NCBI GenBank assembly: GCA_003695555.1 | Contig: RFIU01000254.1 | Coordinates: 1-16,397 of the forward strand | DNA length: 16,397 bases | Origin: Alphaproteobacteria bacterium | GTDB taxonomy: Bacteria > Pseudomonadota > Alphaproteobacteria > Sphingomonadales > Rhodothalassiaceae | Direction: 5' to 3' | Part shown: positions 15,263 through 16,397 of the stretch, piece after piece | Numbering within the stretch: position 1 is the first letter of the stretch | Layout: each line of letters begins with the position of its first letter | The notes under the pieces: generated by a model | The model's database searches: none | Seen by the model: the letters and a program-made list of their open reading frames with translations, nothing else | Told to the model about the DNA's origin: nothing | Program-made: the position numbers and the translations under genes

Positions 15263-15862
15263 ATGGGGGCAGCGCGAAAGATCGGAGTTCCGAGTGCGCC
15301 GGAGGTGCACAGGCAACGCTCGCGCGAGCGGCGCAACGACCTGGCCTTCTTTCTGATGGCGGGGCTGGTGGCGGCGGGGATGTTCTGGCTTTTCCAGCAG
15401 GCCCATGATGGTTGGCGCGAGTCGGACTTCTGTACCGCCGCAGTTCGGCTGGTGCTGGCCGAACAGTATCCGGATCATCGCATACTTTCCGGCCGACTGT
15501 TGGATCGCCCGATCACCCGAGACGAGGCGATCCGCCTGATCTTCCCGAACTATGATCCCGATCTGCCGCGGGTGATGCGCTATCGTCCGCCACCGACCGA
15601 TGACATGCTCAAAGTGATGGTCGCAGCGCGCCGCTTCGGCCTTCGCAAAATCCTCCTTTCCTTTCAGGTGAGGAACGCCTCAGCGAGCGCCGACTGGTCG
15701 CCGGTTCGTCAAATGAGCTGTGTGTTTCTGCGCCTTGATGGCGAGACCCAGTGGCTGCGTTTCACCGACCGTTCGGCATTTCTGACGGCGGCGCGCATTT
15801 CGCTCGACCATGGGGCGCTGCCCGATGCCTGCTGCCTTTATCACCATCCGGAAGTGCGTTAG
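15263..15862 (+). CDS. Single-pass membrane protein of unknown function
   Basis: A 199-residue protein I do not recognise. Residues 1-26 are basic (RSRERR) and presumably cytoplasmic. Residues 27-45 (DLAFFLMAGLVAAGMFWLF) are one transmembrane helix, and by the positive-inside rule the remaining 150 or so residues lie in the periplasm. That part has four cysteines (57, 153, 190, 191) that could form disulfides, a helical DEAIRLIFPNYDPDLPRVMRY segment, and strands near KILLSFQVR and SCVFLRLDG. No catalytic motif is seen. GAGGGG and GGGGGG precede the ATG. It lies 110 bases after kinase 2 on the same strand behind only a weak terminator, so it may be co-transcribed and could be an accessory to that kinase; this is inference from position only. 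Confidence 0.75.
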   Translation: MGAARKIGVPSAPEVHRQRSRERRNDLAFFLMAGLVAAGMFWLFQQAHDGWRESDFCTAAVRLVLAEQYPDHRILSGRLLDRPITRDEAIRLIFPNYDPDLPRVMRYRPPPTDDMLKVMVAARRFGLRKILLSFQVRNASASADWSPVRQMSCVFLRLDGETQWLRFTDRSAFLTAARISLDHGALPDACCLYHHPEVR

Positions 15863-15876
15863 GGGCGCGCCTTCGC

Positions 15877-16397
15877 CTACATCAGCGCGCGCATGGCCCG
15901 GTCGATGCCTTCCAGGGTCAGAGGAAACATGCGCCCTTCCATGATCTCGCGGATCATCTGAATCGACTGGCCGTATTCCCAATGTCGTTCTGGGACCGGA
16001 TTGAGCCAGACGGCCTTCGCATAGACGCCGAGCATGCGCCGCAGCCACACCTCTCCCGGTTCCTCGTTCCAATGTTCGACCGAACCGCCGGGATAGGCGA
16101 TCTCATAGGGGCTCATCGAGGCATCGCCGACGAAGATCAGCTTGTAGTGGGCGGGATAGCGGTGCAGCAGATCCCATGTCGGGATCCGTTCGGCATGGCG
16201 ACGGGTATTGTCCTTCCAGACGCTCTCATAGACGCAGTTGTGGAAATAGAAGAATTCAAGGTGCTTGAATTCGGCCCGCGCGGCCGAAAACAGCTCTTCC
16301 GTCACCCGGACATGATCGTCCATCGAGCCGCCGACATCGAGCAGCAGCAGTACGTTCACCGCATTGTGCCGTTCGGGACGCAGGCGCAGGTCGAGGA
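15877..16397 (-). CDS. VWA-domain (CoxE-like) protein, C-terminal part (5' end outside window)
   Basis: The frame runs from a TAG at 15877-15879 to the window's right edge; a GTG at 16359 lies inside the domain (…RHNAVNVLLLLDVGGSMDD), so the real start is upstream, outside the window. The visible 170 or so residues are the von Willebrand A part of a bacterial family with very conserved blocks: LDVGGSMDDH, ARAEFKHLEFFYFHNCVYESVW, LIFVGDASMSPYEIAYPGGSVEHWNEE and VWLNPVPERHWEYGQSI. The metal-site motif reads D-V-G-G-S instead of the usual DxSxS, as I recall is normal for this family. Such proteins are often encoded beside MoxR-type AAA+ ATPases and thought to act in cofactor insertion or complex remodelling; the expected neighbour would lie beyond the edge. 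It converges on the membrane-protein gene with a 14-base gap. Confidence 0.88.
   Translation of the reverse strand, partial: LDLRLRPERHNAVNVLLLLDVGGSMDDHVRVTEELFSAARAEFKHLEFFYFHNCVYESVWKDNTRRHAERIPTWDLLHRYPAHYKLIFVGDASMSPYEIAYPGGSVEHWNEEPGEVWLRRMLGVYAKAVWLNPVPERHWEYGQSIQMIREIMEGRMFPLTLEGIDRAMRALM

Noticed and set aside
1..16397. Mobile elements, CRISPR arrays, tRNA/rRNA genes, toxin-antitoxin or phage-defence genes
   Set aside because: No transposase or integrase motif, no regularly spaced repeats, no cloverleaf sequence and no defence-type domains were seen.

Overview
The window is GC-rich, densely packed chromosomal DNA, most likely from an alphaproteobacterium. The clue is that both histidine kinases have catalytic halves of the PleC/PdhS type (motifs HELRTPLNAIIGFSEM and ALEPFGQV). 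The genus cannot be read from the sequence. No tRNA, rRNA, insertion sequence, prophage gene or CRISPR array is visible. Thirteen protein genes are supported; the first and last run off the window edges.

Left part (1-5765): the C-terminal domain of an asparaginase/glutaminase-family enzyme (1-543, +); an EAL-domain cyclic-di-GMP phosphodiesterase with an unrecognised N-terminal region (722-1798, +); a convergent secreted alkaline phosphatase (1809-3401, -); then, divergent from it, a class I SAM-dependent O-methyltransferase (3538-4200, +) and an aldehyde dehydrogenase of the coniferyl-aldehyde dehydrogenase type (4305-5765, +).

Middle (5990-7473): a secreted protein that looks like an M48 peptidase without its zinc-binding HExxH (5990-6892, +), overlapping at its 3' end with a convergent NUDIX ADP-ribose pyrophosphatase-type gene (6880-7473, -).

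Right part (7713-15862): two large paralogous sensor kinases (7713-10145 and 12885-15152, both +) share one layout: signal or membrane segment, about 400-450 residues of TPR-like helices predicted outside the membrane, a transmembrane helix, HisKA and HATPase. They enclose an opposite-strand two-gene operon for a secreted AHSMGG-type lipase/hydrolase (11310-12320) and a secreted beta-rich protein with a probable calcium-binding DDG...GDG loop (10234-11289). No response regulator is encoded in the window, so both kinases look like orphans or phosphorelay inputs. A single-pass membrane protein of unknown function (15263-15862) follows the second kinase. The window closes with the C-terminal part of a VWA (CoxE-like) protein (15877-16397, -).

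Most of these genes are ordinary housekeeping or accessory functions. The part most worth a second look is 7713-15862, where two duplicated TPR sensor kinases bracket a secreted hydrolase module with a structured mRNA leader. The metal-site-less M48-like protein is the second. Whether these form a system is inference; the sequence shows only arrangement and homology.
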